Positions 27,315 through 34,834 of a stretch of 62,168 nt of DNA are shown piece after piece; position 1 is the first letter of the stretch; every line of letters starts with the position of its first letter. Location: positions 1 to 62,168 of the forward strand of contig QKHT01000259.1 in NCBI GenBank assembly GCA_003249935.1, given 5' to 3'. The notes beneath the pieces were generated by a model, which saw nothing but the letters and a program-made list of their open reading frames with translations, ran no database searches and was not told the origin of the DNA. Origin of the DNA: Bacteroidota bacterium. GTDB taxonomy: Bacteria > Bacteroidota > Bacteroidia > Bacteroidales > UBA5342. The translations under genes and the position numbers were made by a program.

Positions 27315-27362
27315 GGTTAAAACGAGGGTTACCATTTGGGGTAAAAAATGGGTTAAAATTCA
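27315..27362. repeat. Four tandem 12-bp direct repeats, operator-like array
   Basis: Four consecutive 12-mers start at 27315, 27327, 27339 and 27351: GGTTAAAACGAG, GGTTACCATTTG, GGGTAAAAAATG and GGTTAAAATTCA. Positions 1, 2, 4, 5 and 8 are identical in all four. Position 3 is T in three (G in the third copy), positions 6 and 7 are A in three, and position 12 is G in three. The flanking 12-mers do not match. The array lies in the 312-bp gap between the divergent sulfatase (27165) and LamG regulator (27478), about 54 bp upstream of the candidate -33 element of the regulator. Apart from the array and two candidate promoters, I see nothing else in this gap. Confidence 0.75.
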
Positions 27363-27415
27363 TGTTTTAAGCTCTAAAAAGTATATTCGCAATTAAAGAT
27401 GCGAGATCAACAAGT

Positions 27416-27448
27416 TATTGGTTGTTTCAAGTAATTAATCTATTTTTG
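27416..27448 (+). promoter_or_regulatory. Candidate promoter of the LamG-TM-winged-helix regulator
   Basis: TATTTTTG at 27441-27448 matches the Bacteroidota -7 box TAnnTTTG. TATTG at 27416-27420 lies 20 nt upstream as a -33 element, which is the normal spacing. Transcription would start near 27455, about 23 nt before the ATG at 27478. Confidence 0.55.
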
Positions 27449-27477
27449 AAATCTACGTTTGGGCAATAAAACCGCAT

Positions 27478-29556
27478 ATGAACCTAACAAATCAGATCAG
27501 AATTCTATTAATACTCTTTCCACTGTTTTTTACTACGATTTGTTGGGGGCAGATACTTAACAAAGGATTAATCTTTGCCGATGATTTGAACGTTGTAGCA
27601 CAAGAAAAGTCAACGAACTTAATTTCTGTTGGCAACGATGAGGTAAGAGCTTTGGTTGTAAAATTCGACCCGAATAAAAATGCACATTTCATCAATAATG
27701 AAAGAGACACTGCCATTTCTGTTTCCTTTTGGCTGCGTCCTCAAAATATTCAACGTCATCCCGGAGCTATATTGGGTGAGCAAAATGTTTTCTATTTCAG
27801 GTACCTATCGAACAAACAGTTACAATTTAACCTTTGGAAAAGGATGGATATAGAAACCCCGGCAGTATTGACTGAAGACCAATGGCAACATATTGGTTTC
27901 ACCTTAAATAAAAAGGGACATTTAAATATCTATTTCAATGGAGACCTAATTACCCGCGATAGCATTCCGGATGATTGGTGGAAAAAGAAAGAACAGGTGG
28001 TTTTAGGAAAAGACATGTACGGTGTAGGTGCCGAGGGTTTCATGGATGAGCTAAGAATATGGAATAAAACACTGACAGAAAAAGAGATAAAAGAAGAATA
28101 CAATCGGTCGGGATTACATCCTTCATTAACCTACGGGCTAAAGCTATACCTACCATTAGCTAATGATTGTCGAAACTTGGCCAATAATAAAATCGATATG
28201 GATGTTACTGAGCATATCACGTTTCCGAAAAACCAAAAAGCGAAGGAATCTGCTTATTTTGTTTCAGGAAAATCGTATGCCAAAGTAGACAACATAACTT
28301 TTGATGCACAAAAAACAATTGCCTTATGGATAAAACCGACAAACAATGAAAGTCCTCTTGCATTAATTGGAAACAGTGATTTCTCATTCCGATATCTGAG
28401 TAAAACCAAGCAACTTTGGTACAGTGTGCCCATGAAATACGGGATTAAATCGAAACCAAGTGAAACATCTGATAACCAATGGATACATGTTGCTATTAGC
28501 TTAAACTACAATCATAAAATTGATTACTATTTAAATGGTATAAAAATCGATTCGCAGCCCATTGAATCAGGAACGGGCAATGCTAACACTATCGAAATAG
28601 GGAGAAGTTTTTGGAACGATTCTTACGATGGCAACATGTCGGAAATAGCCATTTGGAACAGAAAACTAAGCGATGAAGAAATAAAGGAAGTATATAATGG
28701 GAAACTAAAAACCTTATTGCCCGATAAAAAAACAAGTGTTGCTGGGTATCTTGTTCCGGCATTGTCATTAATGCTATTGGCTGTAATTTTTGTTTTACAA
28801 ATAAAAAGAAAGAAGAGTAACTTAAATATTTTAAGAAACGCCATAACTAATGAATTTCCCCTGAAAAATGCCGTCTATTTTCTTCAAAAATTCAGAGCCT
28901 ACAATAATGATGGCGAGGATATTTCAAATGAATTTTCACCTACCCTTATTCGACTATTTGCATTAATACTGCTTTATCCCAAGGTCTATCAGCGCAATGT
29001 TTCATCCTTCGAATTGTCGGATATCTTATGGCCTGACGAATCTCCTGTTCTGCAAAAAAACAACCGAAGTACAAACATACACCGACTGCGCACCATCTTC
29101 AAACGCCTTTCAGGTTTAGACCTAAATTACCAAAACAAAACCTGGCAAATAAAAATAGACAAAACAGTTTTTATCGACATTGAATCGTTTACTACGTTAT
29201 TGCAGCAACTGAATTATAAATCGTCGGTTCACAATATCAAATTAGACAACCGCATTTTAACAAATGGTTTTGACACCCTCGTCAGGCTTTATGATGACAA
29301 AAGACTATCTACCCTCGCACAAAAATGCGAAGAATACAAGGAAATAAAAGACTGGGGAAATCTTGCTTATTTTTCTAAGCTATGGCTTTCGATCGACACA
29401 CTGTCTGATGAAGCCATTAAGTTGCAAGTAAATGCATTGCTTCATTTGAAGCAAAAACAAAAAGCCCTTAATGCCTATAATGCATTTTGTCAGAATTATG
29501 CATTGCTTTTAAATGAAAAATATTCGTTAAACTTTGAAAAAATGGGTGATTGCTAA
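27478..29556 (+). CDS. Membrane one-component regulator: signal peptide, two LamG/ConA-like domains, TM helix, winged-helix DNA-binding domain
   Basis: This 692-aa protein joins an extracytoplasmic sugar-binding-type region to an intracellular DNA-binding region. A signal peptide (~1-25, 'LLILFPLFFTTICWG') is followed by two LamG-like jelly rolls (~45-210 and ~245-405). Each carries 'ISVSFWLRP'/'TIALWIKP', 'W.HI.F'/'WIHVAIS', a 'YFNGD'/'YLNGI' strand and 'MDELRIWNKTLTEKEI'/'MSEIAIWNRKLSDEEI'. One TM helix (~422-441, 'LVPALSLMLLAVIFVLQI') precedes 'KRKK'. The cytoplasmic part has a winged-helix domain (~484-562) resembling OmpR/ToxR or SARP types ('SSFELSDILWPD', 'NIHRLRTIFKRLSG', a final beta 'WQIKID'). 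A helical, BTAD/TPR-like tail follows. No kinase or receiver is present. It is divergent from the enzyme operon, which it probably controls. Confidence 0.85.
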   Translation: MNLTNQIRILLILFPLFFTTICWGQILNKGLIFADDLNVVAQEKSTNLISVGNDEVRALVVKFDPNKNAHFINNERDTAISVSFWLRPQNIQRHPGAILGEQNVFYFRYLSNKQLQFNLWKRMDIETPAVLTEDQWQHIGFTLNKKGHLNIYFNGDLITRDSIPDDWWKKKEQVVLGKDMYGVGAEGFMDELRIWNKTLTEKEIKEEYNRSGLHPSLTYGLKLYLPLANDCRNLANNKIDMDVTEHITFPKNQKAKESAYFVSGKSYAKVDNITFDAQKTIALWIKPTNNESPLALIGNSDFSFRYLSKTKQLWYSVPMKYGIKSKPSETSDNQWIHVAISLNYNHKIDYYLNGIKIDSQPIESGTGNANTIEIGRSFWNDSYDGNMSEIAIWNRKLSDEEIKEVYNGKLKTLLPDKKTSVAGYLVPALSLMLLAVIFVLQIKRKKSNLNILRNAITNEFPLKNAVYFLQKFRAYNNDGEDISNEFSPTLIRLFALILLYPKVYQRNVSSFELSDILWPDESPVLQKNNRSTNIHRLRTIFKRLSGLDLNYQNKTWQIKIDKTVFIDIESFTTLLQQLNYKSSVHNIKLDNRILTNGFDTLVRLYDDKRLSTLAQKCEEYKEIKDWGNLAYFSKLWLSIDTLSDEAIKLQVNALLHLKQKQKALNAYNAFCQNYALLLNEKYSLNFEKMGDC

Positions 29557-29705
29557 AACTGGGTTGATTTTTTTCGGGCAATGTAGCCAACAATTGTCGA
29601 TGGTTTTTAAAGAAAATAATTTGCAACCCCAACCAATAAGCTGAAGTGGGAAAAGTCCAAAATAAAGACTAACCTGAGATAAATAAGTCCTACTATAAAT
29701 GGACA

Positions 29706-29726
29706 GGGGAGCCAACCAAGCTCCCC
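29706..29726. terminator. Inverted repeat between convergent genes, possible bidirectional terminator
   Basis: GGGGAGC (29706-29712) and GCTCCCC (29720-29726) form a perfect 7-bp GC-rich stem with a 7-nt loop. It sits in the 269-bp gap between the stop of the LamG regulator and the stop of the convergent sulfatase. No T-tract follows on either strand, so it may act as a weak or RNA-stabilising hairpin instead of an intrinsic terminator. I see no gene in this gap. Confidence 0.4.
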
Positions 29727-29825
29727 ATTCCCAATGACCATCCCAAAAGAAAATTCCTCGAAAAACTCATTCACCTTTAGGACAAATAGATCTCTACCGT
29801 CAAACGCAATCTAAACGATTACAAA

Positions 29826-31244
29826 CTACTTCTGTGTTGATGATTTTTCACCGGCACATGCTTTTTGAATAGCTTCCTCCCTTTCTTTTTTGGTATTCAG
29901 TACATTTTCAGGGTGCTCATCGTGCCAAAGACTTGGAATGTTTGGTTCGTTCCATTTGTTATATGCTCCTGTCAGTTCTTTCAATTTCTCTGGCATTTGG
30001 CTGGCCAGATTGACTTGTTCGTAAGGGTCATTTTTAATATTGAACAGGAAAACCCCATCGCGTACGGCATCTTTAACCAGCTTGTAATCACCTTTTCTGA
30101 CGGCATAGCCCATTCCGTCAGAATATCTCCAAAACAATTGGTCGTGGGGAGATTCCTGTTGTTTATTTTTAAGAAATGGCAAGAGATTTTTTCCGTCCAA
30201 TTGATTTCGGTTTTTATAGTCAATGCCGGATGCTTCAAGTATTGTTGGAAAAATATCAAGTGCGATAACCGGCTGCTCATACACCCTGGCGCTTGTAATT
30301 TCTTTTGGCCACGAAAAGCAGAAAGGCACCCTGATACCTCCTTCAAACAACATCCCCTTTTTCCCCCGGTATGGCATGTTGCTTGTTCCCATTCCATGCC
30401 CGCCGTTATCGCTATAAAAGAAGATCAGCGTATTTTCATATTCGCCGGTTTGTTTTAGCTTGTCTATTACTTTTCCGATTCCGGCATCCATACCGGCCAC
30501 CATGGCACCATAAACAGCCCTCTGCCCATCTTCAATATGATCGGTTTTATGGAGGTGCTCACTTGTAGCATGAAAAGGTGCATGTGGCGCATTATAGGCC
30601 AGATACATAAAAAAGGGCTTTTTGCTCTTTGAATATTCGCCGATATAATTTACCGCAGCATTGGTAAAATCGTCGGTCAGATAGGTCAACTCGTTTAACG
30701 GTTCGGGTTTCCCATCGCGATAAATACAGTGGTCTGTTTTCTTGTCCCATGTTTTACCCCAGTAATTTCGGCCTCCCCCTGTAAAGCCAAACCAATTGTC
30801 GAACCCCCTGTTTACAGGCCAAAACTGTATACTATCGCCCAGATGCCATTTGCCTATTGCACAGGTAATATACCCGTTATCTTTTAGCACATTCGAAATC
30901 AGGGTTTCGCTTAATGGAAGCCCCATAGGAGCTCTGGTTATTGGCTTTTGGGTGTTTGCCTCATGCCCAAAACGGGCCTGGTACTTACCACTTAGCAAAC
31001 CTGCACGGCTCGGGCTGCAGTATGGGTGCGATGCATAACCTGCATTGAATGTAACGCCACTTTTTGCAAGTTTATCCAAATTTGGTGTAGGGATATCGGT
31101 ACAGCCGTTAAACCCAACATCGCCCCAGCCGAGATCGTCGGCAAGGATAATGATAATATTAGGCCTTTCATTTCCATCTCCTGCATTTGCCATGCTGAAC
31201 TTTGCTGCAATAGCTAAAATGCCAATCAAAAGTAATGTCCTCAT
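29826..31244 (-). CDS. S1-family sulfatase (CSPSR)
   Basis: Secreted sulfatase of 472 aa with signal peptide 'LLLIGILAIAAKFSMANA'. The layout is that of the GalNAc-6-sulfatase/arylsulfatase type: 'IILADDLGWGDVGFNGC', C76-S-P-S-R80 with 'AGLLSGKYQARFGHE', 'CAIGKWHLGDSIQFWPVNRG', 'MYLAYNAPHAPFHA', 'IFFYSDNGGHGMGTSNMPYRG' and 'GDYKLVKDAVRDGVFLFNI'. It ends a run SusC-SusD-sulfatase-sulfatase, though a 171-bp gap with a small ORF separates it from the sulfatase upstream. The target is likely a 6-O- or 4-O-sulfate on galacto-configured sugar, by family analogy only. Confidence 0.95.
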   Translation of the reverse strand: MRTLLLIGILAIAAKFSMANAGDGNERPNIIIILADDLGWGDVGFNGCTDIPTPNLDKLAKSGVTFNAGYASHPYCSPSRAGLLSGKYQARFGHEANTQKPITRAPMGLPLSETLISNVLKDNGYITCAIGKWHLGDSIQFWPVNRGFDNWFGFTGGGRNYWGKTWDKKTDHCIYRDGKPEPLNELTYLTDDFTNAAVNYIGEYSKSKKPFFMYLAYNAPHAPFHATSEHLHKTDHIEDGQRAVYGAMVAGMDAGIGKVIDKLKQTGEYENTLIFFYSDNGGHGMGTSNMPYRGKKGMLFEGGIRVPFCFSWPKEITSARVYEQPVIALDIFPTILEASGIDYKNRNQLDGKNLLPFLKNKQQESPHDQLFWRYSDGMGYAVRKGDYKLVKDAVRDGVFLFNIKNDPYEQVNLASQMPEKLKELTGAYNKWNEPNIPSLWHDEHPENVLNTKKEREEAIQKACAGEKSSTQK

Positions 31245-31254
31245 TGTTTGTTTT

Positions 31255-31398
31255 TTATTTTAGTTTGTTTGAATAACGTGATTTCCGGTTTTCATACTTG
31301 TTCACCAATTCGGCAATTTTTTCAGGGATTCGTTTTTGTTGCTCTTGATTATCAATGCCGGAGGTAGAACTGCAAATCGTTTGTGCATGAAGCATCAT
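31255..31398 (-). CDS. Possible 47-aa small protein or gene remnant
   Basis: An ATG at 31398 opens a 47-codon frame to TAA at 31255, between two sulfatases and only 10 nt before the next start. The product ends in a charged, helical stretch ('IAELVNKYENRKSRYSNKLK'). There is no signal peptide and no recognisable domain. It could be a small protein, the tail of a lost gene, or chance; codon composition resembles the neighbours. Confidence 0.3.
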   Translation of the reverse strand: MMLHAQTICSSTSGIDNQEQQKRIPEKIAELVNKYENRKSRYSNKLK

Positions 31399-31415
31399 TC
31401 GTAAAAGATATCCCT

Positions 31416-32915
31416 TTATTTTCCTGACTGTTTCTTCTTCGTTTTCTCATTATTGACCAATTCCATGTATTCTTTATTGCGCCGTTCAAAATCGTATTGG
31501 TCGAAAATTTCACCCCGGCCGAATATGCGTGGATCATCTTGCTGCTTGAGCAGGGCAAACAATTCATTTTTCATTTCCTTTTTAAGGTTTTCAAATTCTG
31601 GCTTTTCGGCGAGATTTGTCAAACATTCCGGATCGTTTTTAATGTTGTACAACTCTTCTTTGAGCCGCTTTCCGTAACATAGTCTAAAAATGATACTTTC
31701 GGAGCCTTCTGCCAGTGTCCGACTTTTTGTTGGGCTGCCGTCCGTATCCCTGTAACCGGTTTCGGGGTCGCCACATGGCCAGCGGTCGGGCTCAAAATTA
31801 TGCATATAAACAAAATTGCCTTTGTGGATGCTGCGCACCGGGTAGCCCCATCCATTCGGGCGGACACAGTCGTTGCGTTCCCGGCCTGTTAAAACAAAAT
31901 CACGTCCGGATGGCTTGTTTTTGAAAATATCTATAAGGCTTGTTCCTGAAATTTTTTGCATTCCGGTTTCTGATTGCTTGATATTAGCCACCTCGAGAAT
32001 AGTAGGTGCAAAATCGATAAAACTTGCAAACTGGTTTACTTCGCGGTTTGGATCAGTTATTTTGCCTAGCCAGTTTACAACAAACGGAACCCGGGTGGAG
32101 AAATCGTAAGGATGGCCTTTGTACCGTGGAAAAGGCATTCCGTTATCGGAACTAACAATGATCAGTGTATTTTCGAGCTCTCCTGCTTCGTCGAGATATT
32201 GAATTATCTTACCCAACTGTTTGTCGAAATATTCAACCTCAAAAGCATAATCGAGAATATCGTGTTTTACGGTTTCAGAAGTTCCCCAGAACGAAGGCAG
32301 GAAATCCAGATCGTCCAAACGTTTTCCATTTTTAACCCCCGACATGAACTCATACCCCCTGTGGGGCTCTTTGCACCCATACCAGAAAAAGAAAGGCCGA
32401 TCTTTTGACTTCTCCTGTAAAAACAGTTTAAAATTGCCCGAATAATCGAATTTATTGATCCCCTTTGCCGGCACAGAATCACAAAGCAGCTTATTGAATT
32501 CCTGCCCTGTGAGGTTCCTGCCTTCAGGATGGATTCCCGGATCCCAGCCTTTCCCGGTATATCCGGTATAATAGCCTTTCTCTGTTAACACCTCCACCAC
32601 ACTTTTAAATTTCGCAGGCCAGGTTGATTGGTGATTTGCAGCTGCTTCCAATTGCCAGGGGTTTCTTCCGGTAAGCAATACAGCCCTTGAAGGGGCACAT
32701 TTACTGCTTGGCGTGTACATGTTGTTGAACCGCAATCCTTCGTCAGCCAATTTGTCAATGTTTGGGGTATGCAGAAAACGATACCCATAGCAACTAAAAT
32801 GGCTTGCATCGTCGGCAATGGCAAACAAGATGTTTGGCAATTTCTGTCCAAACAAAAGCAATGGTGCCCAGGTTAAAAAAAGCGCAAAAAATAACTTAGA
32901 TGATTTCATAGTCAA
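31416..32915 (-). CDS. S1-family sulfatase (CAPSR)
   Basis: Secreted sulfatase of 499 aa with signal peptide '[17 protein letters not shown]'. It has '[15 protein letters not shown]' (metal site), C73-A-P-S-R77 with '[13 protein letters not shown]', '[17 protein letters not shown]', '[14 protein letters not shown]', '[21 protein letters not shown]' and '[19 protein letters not shown]'. This matches the heparan-N-sulfatase-like branch (S1_8 type, assigned by eye). It follows SusD after a 302-bp gap and so may have its own promoter, but I find no clear TAnnTTTG there. Confidence 0.94.
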   Translation of the reverse strand: MTMKSSKLFFALFLTWAPLLLFGQKLPNILFAIADDASHFSCYGYRFLHTPNIDKLADEGLRFNNMYTPSSKCAPSRAVLLTGRNPWQLEAAANHQSTWPAKFKSVVEVLTEKGYYTGYTGKGWDPGIHPEGRNLTGQEFNKLLCDSVPAKGINKFDYSGNFKLFLQEKSKDRPFFFWYGCKEPHRGYEFMSGVKNGKRLDDLDFLPSFWGTSETVKHDILDYAFEVEYFDKQLGKIIQYLDEAGELENTLIIVSSDNGMPFPRYKGHPYDFSTRVPFVVNWLGKITDPNREVNQFASFIDFAPTILEVANIKQSETGMQKISGTSLIDIFKNKPSGRDFVLTGRERNDCVRPNGWGYPVRSIHKGNFVYMHNFEPDRWPCGDPETGYRDTDGSPTKSRTLAEGSESIIFRLCYGKRLKEELYNIKNDPECLTNLAEKPEFENLKKEMKNELFALLKQQDDPRIFGRGEIFDQYDFERRNKEYMELVNNEKTKKKQSGK

Positions 32916-33106
32916 ACTTTTATCACTTCACAAGCAGTTTAAACAGTTCAGAATAAAAGACAAAAAGGGAACGTATTGCCGTTCCGTTTCAGATCGTTGT
33001 CCGTTCTCTTTTTCTGATTTTTAAATTTCATTCTTGAACTTTTAAGATACCGGCAGCCTGAAATATCCAACCATTTGCCGCGGTTGAAACAGTTCCTTTC
33101 AAAGAA

Positions 33107-33186
33107 AACCGGAACCAAATTGCGTTGGCCAAACAGGCTAAAAACGATAGCTTGCCATTGGGGACAAACACAATTTGGTTCACCGG
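33107..33186. repeat. Inverted repeat in the SusD-sulfatase gap
   Basis: AACCGGAACCAAATTG (33107-33122) and CAATTTGGTTCACCGG (33171-33186) share a perfect 10-bp inverted core (AACCAAATTG/CAATTTGGTT). The outer CCGG pairs too, with a 2-nt offset. The arms are 48 nt apart. This is the only structure I see in the 302-bp gap 32916-33217. It could be a long hairpin after susD, limiting read-through, or a scar. Confidence 0.4.
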
Positions 33187-33217
33187 CTATTAACTTTATG
33201 GCTACAATCCTAAGAAA

Positions 33218-34816
33218 CTATTCTTCGGGATAGGCTTTTAAGGAGCCACCGGAAGCACCTATTTCTTTCAAACTAATTGGAATATATACATCTTTGTCGT
33301 CCCAGTTTGATGCATAAGAACCTGCAGTTATGACACTTGCTGCCTCCTGCCTCCTAACAAGATCATGCCACCTGTCGCCCTCTCCGGCCAGTTCGACCCG
33401 GCGTTCGTACCACAGCACATCCAATACAGATGAAAATTGGCTGTACTTAGCAATCAAGTCATCCACTGTCCTAAAGGATGACTCGCCCGGCATTACAACT
33501 ACCCTCTTTTCCCGTAGGGTGTTGATAAGTTCTTTTGCCTTAGCTTCATTGTGGCTTGTCCCCCTCAGATATGCCTCGGCCAGGAGCAGGTATACTTCCC
33601 CGTACCGGATCACGCGCAAATTACCCGGCAGGTTTCTGTTTACAGCCCCGATAATCGTGTACCCTTTCCATTTGGTATATTTCTTGGATGCAAAACCCTC
33701 CCATGCGTCTTGGTTGTACCGGGCCAGCTCCCAGGTTACTTTTTTGGCGCTTGCAGGTTTGGTGGCATTATAATCGGTTACGACTTCTTTATAGGTATAT
33801 GCCGAAGCATTTCGCCTGATCGTATCATCTTCAAGGAAATAGTCCCACAACGCTTTTCTTGGCAAGCAAAATCCCCATCCACTATATAATTCAGGATGAT
33901 TGTTGTCCAATCCGCGCAATCCATAATGGTTCATAAAATGGTTCCCTGTGCCTTGATTGTTATCGGCATTATCGCCCAATGTTGAATATTGGATCTCGAA
34001 TACCGATTCGGAATTGTTCTCCTGAAACGGGCGAAACAACTGTGAATAATCATCAAACAAAGAATATTTTCCACTATCGACAACTGCCTGCAAGGGGGCA
34101 ATCGCTTTCTCGAATATTGCCGGATCATTGTTGTTCCAGGATGCCTGGTAGATGTACATTTTTCCAAGCAGCGCCCTTGCTGCACCAACGGTAACCCGGC
34201 CAATGTTGGCATTATCATGTACTTCTTTTAAATCTGGGATAGCTTCCTTGAGGTCTTTTTCGATAAAAGCATAAATCTCAGCTCTTGTGCTCCTTTCAAA
34301 ACTATGTTCTTCGGAATATAATGTTTCGGTTGATAGTACACAGGGGCCAAATATCCTCAACAAATCAAAATAAGCCCATGCCCTCAGGAACTTAGCTTCG
34401 GCTTTATATACTTTTGTAATATCGGAGTTGTATTCAGAATTGATGATGAGGTTTGCCCGATAAATGCAGGCATAGTTCTTCCCCCATTGGTCATCTGATA
34501 CCTGATTGACTTCTGTATTCGTGAAGTTGCCTACCGACTGTACATCCAGGTTATCGGTTGGCGAGCCTCCTCCGGCTGCTGCATTGTCTGACCTGATTTC
34601 GCCAAGAGCCACCGTTGACCCCCATATACTGTTCCATCTTAATGGAGCATAGGCCGCAGCCAAAGCAGCATACATTTGTTCATCAGTTTTGTAAAAGGTT
34701 TCTTCGGTGTAGGCATTCACCGGGTCTGATTCCAGAAATGATTCGGCGCAGGATGCCAATGCAACACCAACTACCAGTAAAATTAGCAGTCTTTTTATAT
34801 CTATTTTTGCTTTCAT
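33218..34816 (-). CDS. SusD/RagB-like surface glycan-binding lipoprotein
   Basis: This 532-aa lipoprotein (lipobox 'VALASC', Cys23) is the lid of the SusCD importer on the cell surface. The N-terminal SusD signature follows directly ('FLESDPVNAYTEETFYKTDEQ', residues ~27-47), then 'YRANLIINSE', 'AKFLRAWAYFDLLRIFGP' and the RagB/SusD C-terminal part with 'LRVIRYGEVYLLLAEAYLRG', 'LNTLREKR' and 'VLWYERRVELAGEGDRWHDLVRR'. It lies 18 nt downstream of the susC homologue and is surely co-transcribed. It is the only SusD in the window and must serve the whole locus here. Confidence 0.97.
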   Translation of the reverse strand: MKAKIDIKRLLILLVVGVALASCAESFLESDPVNAYTEETFYKTDEQMYAALAAAYAPLRWNSIWGSTVALGEIRSDNAAAGGGSPTDNLDVQSVGNFTNTEVNQVSDDQWGKNYACIYRANLIINSEYNSDITKVYKAEAKFLRAWAYFDLLRIFGPCVLSTETLYSEEHSFERSTRAEIYAFIEKDLKEAIPDLKEVHDNANIGRVTVGAARALLGKMYIYQASWNNNDPAIFEKAIAPLQAVVDSGKYSLFDDYSQLFRPFQENNSESVFEIQYSTLGDNADNNQGTGNHFMNHYGLRGLDNNHPELYSGWGFCLPRKALWDYFLEDDTIRRNASAYTYKEVVTDYNATKPASAKKVTWELARYNQDAWEGFASKKYTKWKGYTIIGAVNRNLPGNLRVIRYGEVYLLLAEAYLRGTSHNEAKAKELINTLREKRVVVMPGESSFRTVDDLIAKYSQFSSVLDVLWYERRVELAGEGDRWHDLVRRQEAASVITAGSYASNWDDKDVYIPISLKEIGASGGSLKAYPEE

Positions 34817-34834
34817 TGTTTCGGATAATTAATG

